Source: an uncultured Eubacterium sp. (GTDB lineage Bacteria; Bacillota; Clostridia; Lachnospirales; Lachnospiraceae). From it: a stretch of DNA of 64,000 nt. The stretch spans positions 1 to 64,000 of the forward strand of contig CAMWXD010000015.1 of the NCBI GenBank assembly GCA_947178105.1. Reading direction: 5' to 3'. How positions within the stretch are numbered: position 1 is the first letter of the stretch; the number at the start of each line of letters is the position of its first letter. The translations under genes and the position numbers were made by a program. Under the pieces are notes generated by a model. That model was not told where the DNA came from, did not search any database, and saw only the letters and a list, made by a program, of their open reading frames with translations. This document shows positions 26,615 to 35,708 of the stretch, piece after piece.

Positions 26615-27337
26615 CTACTGCTGACTGGATACAGCCGCACCCGCACTTTTTGCCTCCGATACGTGAAGCTGAATGAGCGCTTTGTATGCCGCCTCCTGCT
26701 CTGCTGCCTTTTTTGTATGTCCTTCCCCGGTACTTTTCTTTCTGCCCCCGATCCGCAGCTCTACCTGGAACATCTTATCATGGTCTGGCCCGCTCTCCCC
26801 GATCAGCTTATAATCCATAGCGCCAAGCCCGCGCCCCTGCACCGTTTCCTGCAGGATAGTCTTGCTATCATAAAAGAGCTGCTTATGCTCGATATCCGTC
26901 AGGATAAATTTCAGGATAAACTCTTTTGCACTAGCAAAACCACCATCCAGATAAATCGCACCGATCACTGCCTCCAGCGCATCGGATAAGATCGAGCTGC
27001 GATTCCTGCCGCCTGTACGGTCTTCGCCCCTGCCAAGCAGCAGGTAATCGCCAAGATGCAGCTCCTTTGTACAATAGGCAAGCGTTGGCTCGCATACAAG
27101 GCTCGCCCGCAGTTTTGTCAGCTCCCCTTCCGGCATGTCCGGAAAATGGCTGTACAAATATTCGCTGGAGACCACCTCCAGTACGGCATCCCCTAAAAAC
27201 TCCAGCCGTTCGTTATCAGAATGCCTTTTCATCCGCTTTTCATTCGCATAAGAGCTGTGCGTCAGCGCCTGCTGCAATAGCCCCGCCTGCTGAAACGTAT
27301 AGCCGATGACCTGCTGAAATTCTAACTGTTTTCTCAT
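26615..27337 (-). CDS. rnc: Ribonuclease III
   Basis: 240 residues. The catalytic domain begins FQQVIGYTFQQAGLLQQALT and includes the signature NERLEFLGDAVLEVV, then DALEAVIGAIYLDGGF with the metal-binding Asp and Glu. The C-terminal double-stranded RNA-binding domain (about 160-230) ends with GEGHTKKAAEQEAAYKALIQ. It cleaves double-stranded RNA and processes rRNA precursors. It sits 12 bases upstream of smc and downstream of acpP. Confidence 0.96.
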   Translation of the reverse strand: MRKQLEFQQVIGYTFQQAGLLQQALTHSSYANEKRMKRHSDNERLEFLGDAVLEVVSSEYLYSHFPDMPEGELTKLRASLVCEPTLAYCTKELHLGDYLLLGRGEDRTGGRNRSSILSDALEAVIGAIYLDGGFASAKEFILKFILTDIEHKQLFYDSKTILQETVQGRGLGAMDYKLIGESGPDHDKMFQVELRIGGRKKSTGEGHTKKAAEQEAAYKALIQLHVSEAKSAGAAVSSQQ

Positions 27338-27413
27338 GTTTTCCTCGCTTTCCGTGAATAAGGGTGTTTTAAAACAACTGCCATCGTCTCAAAACACCCC
27401 TTTCCCATCAGTT

Positions 27414-27638
27414 TCATGCATTTTTAATCTGTTCTACGGCATCGCCTACGGTCACAATTTTTTCTGCTTCCTCATTGGCGATTTCGATATCAAATTCTTC
27501 TTCGATGCCCATAATAATCTGAAATACATCCAGAGAATCGGCGCCAAGATCATCGACAAAAGTAGTATCCATCGTGATCTCTTCTTCATCCACGTTTAAT
27601 ACTTCCGCAATGATTTTTTTGATTTTCTCGAATTCCAT
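27414..27638 (-). CDS. acpP: Acyl carrier protein
   Basis: 74 residues from the ATG at 27638, which follows AAAGGAGG; a frame extension to 27662 covers the ribosome site and is not used. The phosphopantetheine serine is in [20 protein letters not shown], the protein is strongly acidic, and its length is typical. It carries acyl chains as thioesters for fatty acid synthesis and for PlsX. It lies six bases from... the plsX stop region in the same transcript, a common Firmicute arrangement. Confidence 0.96.
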   Translation of the reverse strand: MEFEKIKKIIAEVLNVDEEEITMDTTFVDDLGADSLDVFQIIMGIEEEFDIEIANEEAEKIVTVGDAVEQIKNA

Positions 27639-27668
27639 TACGCTTCCTACCTCCTTTATCATTTTGCT

Positions 27669-28703
27669 CTATTTGGATTCCTGTGATGCAGGCGCTGCCG
27701 CAGCGCTAAACTGGCGGCTGATTTTTTCATTGATCTTTAGCTTTGAAAATTTCACGCACTGGATCACAGAATGTTTTACCTCAGACGCGTTCGAGCTTCC
27801 ATGCGTTTTTACGACAAGCCCTTTTAGCCCAAGCATCGGCGCCCCGCCATACTGGGAAGCGTCAAAGCCCTTCAGCGTTTTTTTCAGCGCCGGCTTTATC
27901 AAAAGCGCGCCGATTTTTGTCCGCACCGAGCTCATCATCGTCTTTTTGACCTGCGAAAGCAGCATGGAACTGGTTCCTTCATACAATTTTAATATCACAT
28001 TCCCTACAAACGCTTCGCACACAAGGACATCCGCCGCCCCATAAGGAATATCCCGCGCTTCGATGCTGCCGATAAAATGGATGTCTGTACACGCCTTTAA
28101 CAGCGGCATAGTTTCTTTGACGAGCGCGTTGCCCTTTTCTTCTTCCGCCCCGATATTGACGAGAGCCACACGCGGTTTTTTCACCCCGACAATCCGTTCC
28201 ATATAAACAGACCCCATTTTTGCAAACTGCACAAGCTGCGTCGCCCTGGCGTCTACATTTGCGCCGCAGTCAATCAGCAAAGAAACCCCCTTTGCCGTAG
28301 GGATCAGCGGCGCAAGCGGCGGGCGCTCCACGCCTTTGAGCCTGCCTACAATCAACTGGCCGCCCGCTAAAACTGCCCCGGTGCTGCCTGCCGATACAAA
28401 CGCATCCGCTTCCCCGCGTTTTACCATAGTTAGCCCGACTACAATCGAAGAATCCTTTTTCTTTCGGATCGCCGCTACCGGAGGCTCCGCCATCCCGATC
28501 ACTTCTTCCGCAAATACAGTTTCCACACGGCTTTTGTCATACTGGTATTTTTTCAGCTCTGCTTCTAACGGCTTTTTGCGCCCAGCAAGGATGAGCGTTA
28601 AATTTTTCTGCGCATCCAGCGCCTGCATCGCCCCCTTTACGATCTCTCCCGGCGCATTGTCTCCGCCCATCGCATCGACGACTACTCTGACATTTGTATT
28701 CAT
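27669..28703 (-). CDS. plsX: Phosphate acyltransferase PlsX
   Basis: 344 residues starting with VVVDAMGGDNAPGEIVKGAM, the PlsX N-terminal signature. Further family motifs include VGLTMVKRGEADAFVSAGST, LIDCGANVDA, and VCEAFVGNVILKLYEG. It converts acyl-ACP to acyl phosphate, the substrate of PlsY, for phosphatidic acid synthesis at the membrane. It is the first gene of the operon plsX-acpP-rnc-smc-ftsY, with a promoter at 28789-28817 and an AGGAGG site. No clear FapR operator was seen upstream. Confidence 0.95.
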   Translation of the reverse strand: MNTNVRVVVDAMGGDNAPGEIVKGAMQALDAQKNLTLILAGRKKPLEAELKKYQYDKSRVETVFAEEVIGMAEPPVAAIRKKKDSSIVVGLTMVKRGEADAFVSAGSTGAVLAGGQLIVGRLKGVERPPLAPLIPTAKGVSLLIDCGANVDARATQLVQFAKMGSVYMERIVGVKKPRVALVNIGAEEEKGNALVKETMPLLKACTDIHFIGSIEARDIPYGAADVLVCEAFVGNVILKLYEGTSSMLLSQVKKTMMSSVRTKIGALLIKPALKKTLKGFDASQYGGAPMLGLKGLVVKTHGSSNASEVKHSVIQCVKFSKLKINEKISRQFSAAAAPASQESK

Positions 28704-28788
28704 GAAGCCCTCCTGTTTTCCTGCTCATTTTCATAGTTCCTTTTCGCAGCCGTGTATCACTTCCATACACTGGTAACAAATCATTTAC

Positions 28789-28817
28789 AATATACTATAT
28801 GTGATTCTATAAATCAA
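28789..28817 (-). promoter_or_regulatory. Promoter of the plsX-acpP-rnc-smc-ftsY operon
   Basis: On the minus strand: TTGATT (28812-28817), 17-base spacer, TATATT (28789-28794). The predicted start near 28782 leaves an 80-base leader before the plsX ATG. Confidence 0.65.
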
Positions 28818-28852
28818 CAGAAAAATCAAATCTATCCATCCGCTTTATTCAG

Positions 28853-28921
28853 AAAAAAAGACCTTACATCACTTCTGTAAAAGCTTCTGCAAAGCTTTCA
28901 AAAAGTTGTTGTAAAGTCTTT
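28853..28921 (-). terminator. Terminator after rpmF
   Basis: On the minus strand AAAGACTTTACA pairs with TGTAAGGTCTTT (one mismatch) around a loop with its own small stem, and seven U residues follow. It begins ten bases after the rpmF stop. Confidence 0.75.
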
Positions 28922-28930
28922 CTTTCTGCA

Positions 28931-29110
28931 TTAATCAACCGCAATGATCTCTTTTTTGTTGTATGTGCCGCAATTTTTGCATACGCGGTGCGGTACCATA
29001 AGCTCTCCACATTTACTGCACTTTACTAATGTAGGAGCCGTCATTTTCCAGTTTGCTCTTCTTTTATCTCTTCTGCTCTTAGAAGTTTTATTTTTTGGAC
29101 AAATAGACAT
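28931..29110 (-). CDS. rpmF: 50S ribosomal protein L32
   Basis: 59 residues beginning MSICPKNKTSKSRRDKRRAN and containing two CxxC pairs (KCSKCGELM and CKNCGTYN) for one structural zinc. This is the zinc-binding C+ form. Its strongly basic N-terminal tail enters the 23S rRNA core. It lies six bases after the DUF177 gene, the universal neighbour of rpmF, and is followed by a terminator. Confidence 0.96.
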   Translation of the reverse strand: MSICPKNKTSKSRRDKRRANWKMTAPTLVKCSKCGELMVPHRVCKNCGTYNKKEIIAVD

Positions 29111-29116
29111 CTCTTT

Positions 29117-29716
29117 TTACACCTCCTTAAACTTGTTAAACACCTCTTGAAATGCCGCCATCCGCGGGTCTGGCACTGTCCTGTCACAGCCGCAGTCCGT
29201 TTCGTTTAAATTCGCGCCGCATTTGGCGCAAATCCCTTTACAGTCGTCTGCACACAGCACCTTTCCCGGCCATGCAAACAGGATCTCCCCGTAGATCAGC
29301 CGGTCTGCGTCAAGCTGACAGCCATTCATATATTCCAACTGTTCCAAATGGTCATCGTCCTCCAAAGAATCTTCGCCTTCGAAGCCTTTCTCCTTAGCCT
29401 GGCTCCCCTGCGGGCTTTTGCCTGGCTGACTGTTCTCAAGGATCGTTTCGATCAGGAGGTTTTTATCAATGGCCAGATGCAGCCTCAGCAAAACCTCGGC
29501 AAGGCACCTGTCACATGGAACGGATAACGTCACATCTGCTTCACCCCGGATCAGCAGCCGCCTGTTCTCCACGTTCGTCAGATGCAATGTGAATGGTTCT
29601 TTTTGGATGATAGGAAATGTTCCCATTTTAGATTTTACCGCATCCAGGCCGATATGCACTTCTTTTTCTTCTTCTGCGTTCCACGCCAGACACAGCGCTG
29701 AAAGATCTAAAACCAT
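29117..29716 (-). CDS. yceD: DUF177 family protein (YceD)
   Basis: 199 residues. It has the DUF177 core with two beta-rich segments (FTLHLTNVENRRLLIRGEAD, then VPCDRCLAEVLLRLHLAI) and a C-terminal metal-binding cluster CADDCKGICAKCGANLNETDCGC-type spacing with six Cys. In plants and bacteria, members of this family are linked to 23S rRNA accumulation, and the gene almost always precedes rpmF. An Asp/Glu-rich insert lies near 110-135. Its own promoter is at 29766-29794, with an AGGAGG site before the ATG. Confidence 0.9.
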   Translation of the reverse strand: MVLDLSALCLAWNAEEEKEVHIGLDAVKSKMGTFPIIQKEPFTLHLTNVENRRLLIRGEADVTLSVPCDRCLAEVLLRLHLAIDKNLLIETILENSQPGKSPQGSQAKEKGFEGEDSLEDDDHLEQLEYMNGCQLDADRLIYGEILFAWPGKVLCADDCKGICAKCGANLNETDCGCDRTVPDPRMAAFQEVFNKFKEV

Positions 29717-29765
29717 GGCGCCTCCTATCTTCTCCTACTTGTTTCTTTCAAATCATACATGAAAA

Positions 29766-29794
29766 AGTATAACCAACTGTGTTTTATTTGTCAA
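29766..29794 (-). promoter_or_regulatory. Promoter of yceD-rpmF
   Basis: On the minus strand: TTGACA (29789-29794), 17-base spacer, TATACT (29766-29771), close to the consensus. The predicted start is near 29759, about 40 bases before the yceD ATG. Confidence 0.8.
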
Positions 29795-29806
29795 TATAAA
29801 AAGAAA

Positions 29807-29848
29807 TTAATTTTTTCTCATTAATTTTTTCTCATTTATTTTTTCTCA
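29807..29848. repeat. Three tandem 14-bp repeats spanning the ackA stop codon
   Basis: On the minus strand the unit is TGAGAAAAAATTAA; two copies are exact and the one containing the ackA stop differs at one base. Each unit carries TGA and TAA. The duplicated stop region has no evident function and could be a simple slippage expansion. Confidence 0.6.
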
Positions 29849-31039
29849 CCGCTCCACCAGTGCAACCGTCTCCCTTGCAATCGCAAGCTCCTCGTTTGTC
29901 GGGATCACAAGCACCTTGACCTTTGAATCCGGCGTAGAAACAATTACCTCTTCTCCACGTTTGCTGTTTGCTTCATCATCGATCTGGATACCCAGGAAAG
30001 AAAGGCTGTCACAGATCTGTTTGCGTATCACGCCGTTGTTTTCCCCGACGCCGGCTGTAAAACAGATACAGTCCACGCCGTTCATCGCTGCCGCATATGC
30101 CCCGATATATTTTAACACACGGTAATTAAACACCTGCTGCGCCGTCGCTGCGCGCTCGTTTCCGTCTTTTTCCGCCGCTTCCAGGTCACGGAAATCAGAA
30201 GAAACACCAGACAGCCCCATAACGCCGGACTTCTTATTTAATACATTCAGCACGCCGGCAAGATCCAGATTTTCCTTTTTTGCAATATATTCTACCGCAG
30301 ATGGGTCAATATCACCGGAACGTGTGCCCATAACAAGCCCTTCTAACGGAGAAAGCCCCATCGAAGTATCTACAGACTGCCCGTTTTTCACCGCGCATAC
30401 CGAAGCGCCGTTTCCAAGATGGCAGACAATCGTCTTTAACGACTCATACGGCTTGTCCAAAATAGCCGCTGCCCGTTTGGACACATAGCTGTGGCTCGTG
30501 CCGTGGAAACCGTATTTGCGCACTGCATACTTCTCATAATATTCATACGGAACGCCATACAGGTATGCCTCTTTTGGCATCGTCTGATGAAATGCCGTGT
30601 CAAACACGCCTACCATCGGCGTATGCGGCATTAATTCCTGGCACGCGCGCACACCGATCAGGTTTGCCGGATTATGAAGCGGAGCCAAATCTGAACAAGC
30701 CTCTACGGCTGCAATCATCTCATCTGTAATAATCGCAGATGCCGCAAATTTTTCCCCGCCATGTACGATCCTGTGCCCGACAGCCCCGATCTCCTCCAGG
30801 CTTTTGATAATACCCGTCTTTTCATTTATTAACGCGTCAATCACCATCTGGATCGCCTGCTTATGCGTCGGCATCGCCGCTTCTGTAATCTCCTTCTCCC
30901 CGCCGGCAGGCTGATACACCAGCCTTCCATCGATCCCGATCCGCTCGCATAATCCTTTGGCAAGCACGCCTTCTGTGGCAGAATCAATCACCTGGTATTT
31001 TAAGGAAGAGCTGCCGCAGTTAATTACTAATACATTCAT
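29846..31039 (-). CDS. ackA: Acetate kinase
   Basis: 397 residues of the ASKHA fold. Motifs are [15 protein letters not shown] at the N-terminus, [62 protein letters not shown], and [13 protein letters not shown]. It makes ATP and acetate from acetyl phosphate, the partner reaction of Pta. It is monocistronic, with a promoter at 31077-31105 and an AAAGGAG site. A short tandem repeat begins at its stop codon. Confidence 0.96.
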   Translation of the reverse strand: MNVLVINCGSSSLKYQVIDSATEGVLAKGLCERIGIDGRLVYQPAGGEKEITEAAMPTHKQAIQMVIDALINEKTGIIKSLEEIGAVGHRIVHGGEKFAASAIITDEMIAAVEACSDLAPLHNPANLIGVRACQELMPHTPMVGVFDTAFHQTMPKEAYLYGVPYEYYEKYAVRKYGFHGTSHSYVSKRAAAILDKPYESLKTIVCHLGNGASVCAVKNGQSVDTSMGLSPLEGLVMGTRSGDIDPSAVEYIAKKENLDLAGVLNVLNKKSGVMGLSGVSSDFRDLEAAEKDGNERAATAQQVFNYRVLKYIGAYAAAMNGVDCICFTAGVGENNGVIRKQICDSLSFLGIQIDDEANSKRGEEVIVSTPDSKVKVLVIPTNEELAIARETVALVER

Positions 31040-31076
31040 TTTCTTTCTCCTTTATGCTAAATATTTATTGAGAAAT

Positions 31077-31105
31077 ATTATAAACCTTGTTGGATAAATA
31101 TACAA
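31077..31105 (-). promoter_or_regulatory. Promoter of ackA
   Basis: On the minus strand: TTGTAT (31100-31105), 17-base spacer, TATAAT (31077-31082). The predicted start near 31070 gives a leader of about 30 bases. Confidence 0.7.
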
Positions 31106-31144
31106 GAACTGTTAAAAATTTGACAATTTGTCCCTACAAAGGCA

Positions 31145-31954
31145 TTATTTTAAAAACCGTTCCATATATCCAACCGCAATCCGATCGCATTTTTTTGAAA
31201 ACCCATGTTTCCCGTTTTTGACAATCCGAAATGCCACCTTCCTGTCAAGCTGCTTTTCCTTCGTTTCTTTTTTATAAGCAGCATAAGCCTTTTTCACATA
31301 TTTTAAGCCCACAATGCGATCCCTCGTCCCATGCACGATCAGAACATCCCCATGAAACCCCTTCGTCTCCAAATAAGGATCCATACCGATCACATCCTGC
31401 ACATAACATCTGCCCAGCTTCATCGGGCCGCACCGCAGCCTGTCCGGGATATGGTTTGGGTCAAATTCCGCCATCAGCATCTTTCCCCGCCTTGCATCAT
31501 ACGGAATGCAAAACGCAGGGTAAAACAGGATCAGCTTAGAGATCAAGCTGCTATGCTTTGCCGCGGTTAACGCCGACACCAGCCCGCCCTGGCTGCACCC
31601 CATCAAAACAATCCTGCCAGGATCGCTGTACGGCTTACTTTTTGCATATTGTATCACAGCTTCCAGATCCTTCACTTCGGTCAATACAGACATTTCCGTC
31701 GTCTTCCCGCTGCTCTTTCCTTTGATCACGCTTCCGCCGCAAAAATCAAAGCAATACGACACATATCCAAGCTCTGCCAGCTTTTTGGCATATTGGCGCA
31801 CCGTATCCTGATAAGCCATAAAGCCGTGGCTTACGACCGCAATCGGCAGATGCTCGCCCGCGGGCCTGTATTCCGTCCCCCGGATCGTGCAGTGCTCCCT
31901 TTTGCACTGGAATTTAGCCACTGTTATACTTTTCTTCTTATTAAATTTCCACAT
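31145..31954 (-). CDS. Alpha/beta hydrolase (serine esterase-like)
   Basis: 269 residues from the ATG at 31954, which has GAGGAG upstream and overlaps the HAD gene end; a longer frame to 32014 lies wholly in that gene. The fold is seen as VAVVSHG-type strand (IAVVSHGFMAYQDTV, with the oxyanion loop), the nucleophile elbow MGCSQGGLVS (Ser), an Asp in VHGTRDRIVGLKY, and the His in KNGKHGFSKKCDR. The lid between about 150 and 195 is short. It is probably a soluble cytoplasmic esterase or acyl hydrolase. The substrate is unknown. It is probably co-transcribed with the HAD gene. Confidence 0.82.
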   Translation of the reverse strand: MWKFNKKKSITVAKFQCKREHCTIRGTEYRPAGEHLPIAVVSHGFMAYQDTVRQYAKKLAELGYVSYCFDFCGGSVIKGKSSGKTTEMSVLTEVKDLEAVIQYAKSKPYSDPGRIVLMGCSQGGLVSALTAAKHSSLISKLILFYPAFCIPYDARRGKMLMAEFDPNHIPDRLRCGPMKLGRCYVQDVIGMDPYLETKGFHGDVLIVHGTRDRIVGLKYVKKAYAAYKKETKEKQLDRKVAFRIVKNGKHGFSKKCDRIAVGYMERFLK

Positions 31955-32636
31955 GAATCTCTTTCTCCTCTGATAAATGATCCCATAAATCAAACGGACA
32001 TTCCAACTGCACAAATTCCGGCTTGCGCACCTGCTGCCCGATATGCCCCGTTAAATACCAAACCGCCTGTGCCGCCTTCATTCCAATCTCTTTTGCGGCT
32101 TCGAGCTCACCACTTCCTCCATCTCCCACATACAGGCATTCCTCTGGCGTCACGCCAAGCTTGTTCATACATCTTACAAAAATCTCTTTGTCCGGCTTTG
32201 CAACGCCCTGCTCCCAGGAAAGGAAAACCGCATCCAGATAAGGAAACAAGATGCTTTCCCGAATCACCCTCGCTTCCTCAGAAAAGCAGTTACTAATCAG
32301 CCCGGTCAGCATTCCCCGCTCTTTCAGCCCCGAAAGCATCGGAAGGATCTGCGGATGAAGATGCCGAAAGCACTCCCGTTTTGCCTCTGTCCGATTTTGT
32401 ACAAGCCTGCCTAACAGCTCTTCGCTGTAGCGCCCATTTACCCGCAAAATATCCGCAAGCACCTCTTCTAAAGCTGCATTTCCGACTGTACGTTCACGAT
32501 CCGTCTGCTGCCACATTGCCTGAAAATGTTCCTCTGCAATGCCTGCATCCGCAGCCATCTGTGAACCAAAATACAAAGTACTCTGATAATGGGTGATTAA
32601 CGTTTCAAACATATCAAAAATCACCGCGCGTATCAT
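31941..32636 (-). CDS. HAD-superfamily hydrolase
   Basis: 231 residues. Motif I is VIFDMFETLI (nucleophile Asp, general acid Asp replaced by Glu at the FET position), motif II TGLISNC, motif III lysine in GVAKPDKEIFVRCM, and motif IV YVGDGGSGELEAAKEIG. The N-terminal alpha-helical cap between about 18 and 100 is the class I cap of phosphoglycolate phosphatase or haloacid dehalogenase types. The D-M-F-E-T pattern occurs in many clostridial phosphatases. Substrate not assignable. It overlaps the hydrolase gene by 14 bases. Confidence 0.85.
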   Translation of the reverse strand: MIRAVIFDMFETLITHYQSTLYFGSQMAADAGIAEEHFQAMWQQTDRERTVGNAALEEVLADILRVNGRYSEELLGRLVQNRTEAKRECFRHLHPQILPMLSGLKERGMLTGLISNCFSEEARVIRESILFPYLDAVFLSWEQGVAKPDKEIFVRCMNKLGVTPEECLYVGDGGSGELEAAKEIGMKAAQAVWYLTGHIGQQVRKPEFVQLECPFDLWDHLSEEKEIHVEI

Positions 32637-32726
32637 CTAATCACCTCCCTGCAAAATCAAACGGCAGCACCAGCCAAACCAGCCAATGCCGCCGCAATTT
32701 TTTTCATTGCCAGATATTGCTTCCGC

Positions 32727-33875
32727 TTATACAACCTGTCTCTTTGCTACAAAGATAGGGAAGGTATCTGTTCCTTTTAATTCTTTTCCTTCTGTAACGG
32801 TTACTTTTTTATCCGTAATAATATATTCTGCATCTACGCCTGGCTCAATTACCGTATCCTGCATCAGGATCGCATTGCGCACCTTCGCGCCTTTGCCGAC
32901 TTTTACTCCTCTAAAGAGGATGCAGTTTTCAATCTCGCCTTCAATCACGCAGCCGTCTGCTACCATTACATTTTTCGCAGAAGCGCCGTTGACATAACGT
33001 GTCGGATTGTCGTCACGGATCTTTGTATAAATCGAATTCTTATCAAATAAAGCGGACAGGTTTTCATCGTCCAACAGCTTCATATTTTCATCAAAGTAAC
33101 TCTTCAAGTCCGTAATGCGCGCGAGATATTCTGTATATTCATAGCCCTGGATATTCAGCTCGTTCAGCCTTGGAAGCAGAATATCACGCTCTAAGTACAC
33201 GCCGCCGCCGACAAATGCTTCGTTTACCATCTTAATCAACTGCTCGCGCTCGAATACATAAATATTCATCGAGTAGTTCTGTACGCCCGTCTCCTGTGAA
33301 TTAATATGGATCTTGTTCACACGGTTATGGTTATCTTCAAAATCCAATGTATAATACATTGCCTTGCGCAGGTCATCCGATTTGCGGATGCTTGCCGGGA
33401 GCTCTTCCTTTGCATAGACAGCAGTCACATCAGCCCCGCTTGCGATATGCTCTTTCAACAATGCCTTAAAGTCAAAATTAAACGCAATATTCGCGTCTGC
33501 CATAACGACATATTTTTCCTTCTGGGATTTTAAAAATCCGAGGACACTGGCAATCATGCCGACTTTTCCGCTGTAAATGCCTGTATTTTTCTGCGCAAAC
33601 GGAGGGAAAATATTAAGGCCCCCGTTTTTACGGCTTAAATCCCACTCACGGCCGGAGCCTAAGTGATCCAGCAGTGAAAAATAATTTTCACGCACTAATA
33701 CAGTAATATTGTCAATCCCGCAGTTTACCATGCTCGACAATACGAAATCGATCATGCGGTAACGGCTTGCAAATGGAATGGATGCCATCAGCCGCTCATT
33801 TGTTAATTCAGAAACAAGCTCATCATATACATTTGGGAAAATAATGCCCAGTGCGTTCGTATTGGTATTTATCAT
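32727..33875 (-). CDS. glgD: Glucose-1-phosphate adenylyltransferase subunit GlgD
   Basis: 382 residues. It resembles GlgC but has lost the N-terminal nucleotide loop: it reads [20 protein letters not shown] where GlgC has the glycine-rich GGQGSRL motif. A left-handed beta-helix C-terminal domain follows ([20 protein letters not shown]). In Firmicutes, GlgD is a regulatory or non-catalytic partner of GlgC in a hetero-oligomer, giving an efficient ADP-glucose enzyme. It overlaps the glgC stop by four bases, so the subunits are translated in equal amounts. Confidence 0.93.
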   Translation of the reverse strand: MINTNTNALGIIFPNVYDELVSELTNERLMASIPFASRYRMIDFVLSSMVNCGIDNITVLVRENYFSLLDHLGSGREWDLSRKNGGLNIFPPFAQKNTGIYSGKVGMIASVLGFLKSQKEKYVVMADANIAFNFDFKALLKEHIASGADVTAVYAKEELPASIRKSDDLRKAMYYTLDFEDNHNRVNKIHINSQETGVQNYSMNIYVFEREQLIKMVNEAFVGGGVYLERDILLPRLNELNIQGYEYTEYLARITDLKSYFDENMKLLDDENLSALFDKNSIYTKIRDDNPTRYVNGASAKNVMVADGCVIEGEIENCILFRGVKVGKGAKVRNAILMQDTVIEPGVDAEYIITDKKVTVTEGKELKGTDTFPIFVAKRQVV

Positions 33876-35077
33876 TGTTTATCACCATCCTTTACATTAT
33901 CACTGACCATAGCGTTTGGTCCGATCACAGCATTGTCGCCGACATAAACGCCGGAGCCAACCGTCGCCACGCCTGATTCGTCGCCGCTTGGCATCTGTCC
34001 GACAACCGCATTATTTCCGATCACTACATTTTCTGCTATGATGCAGTGTTTTACCTTCGCACCAGCTTTGATGAGCGTACCTCCCATAATGACTGCGTCT
34101 TCTACTTCTGCGCCTTCTTCGATTTTAACGCCTGCAAATAAAATAGAATGCTTCACGCTGCCGGATATATTGCAGCCGTCTGTAATCATGGAATTTTCCA
34201 CATAAGCGCCTGCGTTGATCTTATGCCCGGTCATACCGCTGTTGCGGCTGTAAACCTTCCATTTTTCGTCAAACAGGTTGATGCCGCTGTGTTCTGGGTC
34301 GAGCACTTCCATATTTGCTTCCCATAAGGAAGAAATTGTCCCGACATCCTTCCAGTAGCCGTCGAAATGGTAAGCGTACATATTCCGCTGGTCTTTTAAC
34401 AGGTTTGGAATAATATTATTTCCAAAGTCATTTTCAGAATTCGGGTCTTCTTCATCTTCAATCAGATACTTGCGCAGGATGTCCCAGTTGAAAATATAAA
34501 TGCCCATGGATGCCAGGTTCGACTTCGGCTCCTTTGGCTTTTCCTGGAATTCTGTGATCTTATCGTTTTCATCCGCAACCATAAGCCCAAACCTGGAAGC
34601 CTCTTCCCAAGGCACTTCCATAACGGCTACGCTGAATTCTGCCCCTTTTTCCTTATGGAAACGCAGAAAATCACTGTAGTCCTGCTTGCAGATCTGGTCG
34701 CCGGAAAGAATGATGACATATTTCGGATCATAACGGTCTATAAATGAAATATTCTGATAGATCGCATTTGCAGTACCTTTATACCAATCAGATCCCGATG
34801 CCTGCTGATATGGCGGAAGCACATGCACACCGCCGTATAGACGGTCAAGATCCCACGGCTGCCCATTTCCAATATACTCATTCAGTACCAGCGGCTGGTA
34901 CTGTGTTAAAATACCTACCGTATCAATCCCTGAGTTGACACAGTTTGACAGCGGGAAATCAATAATACGATATTTGCCGCCAAACGGAACTGCAGGTTTT
35001 GCCAGCTTCTGGGTCAACGCATAAAGGCGGGAGCCCTGTCCACCGGCAAGAAGCATAGCAATCATTTCTTTACCCAT
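33872..35077 (-). CDS. glgC: Glucose-1-phosphate adenylyltransferase (catalytic subunit)
   Basis: 401 residues. The catalytic N-terminus has [20 protein letters not shown] and the [19 protein letters not shown] motif, with [12 protein letters not shown] and the lysine region [16 protein letters not shown]. The C-terminal beta-helix begins near residue 300. It forms ADP-glucose from ATP and glucose 1-phosphate, the committed step of bacterial glycogen synthesis. A promoter lies at 35247-35275, with a leader of about 160 bases. No glycogen synthase or branching enzyme gene is in the window. Confidence 0.95.
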   Translation of the reverse strand: MGKEMIAMLLAGGQGSRLYALTQKLAKPAVPFGGKYRIIDFPLSNCVNSGIDTVGILTQYQPLVLNEYIGNGQPWDLDRLYGGVHVLPPYQQASGSDWYKGTANAIYQNISFIDRYDPKYVIILSGDQICKQDYSDFLRFHKEKGAEFSVAVMEVPWEEASRFGLMVADENDKITEFQEKPKEPKSNLASMGIYIFNWDILRKYLIEDEEDPNSENDFGNNIIPNLLKDQRNMYAYHFDGYWKDVGTISSLWEANMEVLDPEHSGINLFDEKWKVYSRNSGMTGHKINAGAYVENSMITDGCNISGSVKHSILFAGVKIEEGAEVEDAVIMGGTLIKAGAKVKHCIIAENVVIGNNAVVGQMPSGDESGVATVGSGVYVGDNAVIGPNAMVSDNVKDGDKQ

Positions 35078-35246
35078 TTTTTATCTCCTTTTCTATCCCT
35101 TTTAATCTTGCGCAGTCAAACGCACACCAAACCGCACACAGCCAAACCTATGTATGGCAGATGCACAAAATTCTGCTGTCTTCGAAGCCGACAATTTATT
35201 GACATTTTTCGCCATGCAATAAATACCTCCGCTTCCAATTGTTATC

Positions 35247-35275
35247 ATTGTACATGATTATTTCTTTTTTGTAAA
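35247..35275 (-). promoter_or_regulatory. Promoter of glgC-glgD
   Basis: On the minus strand: TTTACA (35270-35275), 17-base spacer, TACAAT (35247-35252). The start near 35240 leaves a long leader of about 160 bases before glgC. No riboswitch structure was recognised in the leader. Confidence 0.65.
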
Positions 35276-35350
35276 CAAAACATTGCAATTTTACTAAAAA
35301 AATTTTATTTTTTTATTTTTGCCTGAAGCTTTCTCATATCTCGCAATTCC

Positions 35351-35695
35351 TCAAATGCCGCAAACCGTAAACACCTCTTCCTCCCGCAGGCAGCCCTCTG
35401 CCCACTGCGAAAGCTCCATGATTACCTGCAAAGCCTCGCCGCCGTGCTCTTTCGCAATCCCAAGCAGCGCCTGCCATTGTTTCTTTGTCACCTCGGTGGG
35501 CCCACAGTAATCAAACTGCGGCACTGCTTTTCGAAACAGCGGGTACAGCTCTAACTCATCAAAAATATCCGCATAAAGGCAAATAGAATCCTCCTGCCAG
35601 TGCGGGTCTTCTTCCCGGTAAGCTCCCTTGCGGAACTCAAAGCAGCAGGACGTATGCTTTTGCCTTCTTTGTGATTCTGTCCAAAAATACTTCAT
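35351..35695 (-). CDS. Uncharacterised 114-residue protein
   Basis: No family recognised. The protein is acidic, with an N-terminal aromatic segment KYFWTESQRRQKHTSCCFEF and a charged middle. No signal peptide, membrane span or nucleotide motif is visible. It has a reasonable start and follows the phosphoesterase gene by 13 bases, which suggests one transcript. Length, hydrophilicity and spacing support a real small gene, but the function is unknown. Confidence 0.6.
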   Translation of the reverse strand: MKYFWTESQRRQKHTSCCFEFRKGAYREEDPHWQEDSICLYADIFDELELYPLFRKAVPQFDYCGPTEVTKKQWQALLGIAKEHGGEALQVIMELSQWAEGCLREEEVFTVCGI

Positions 35696-35708
35696 ATATG
35701 TCCCCTTT

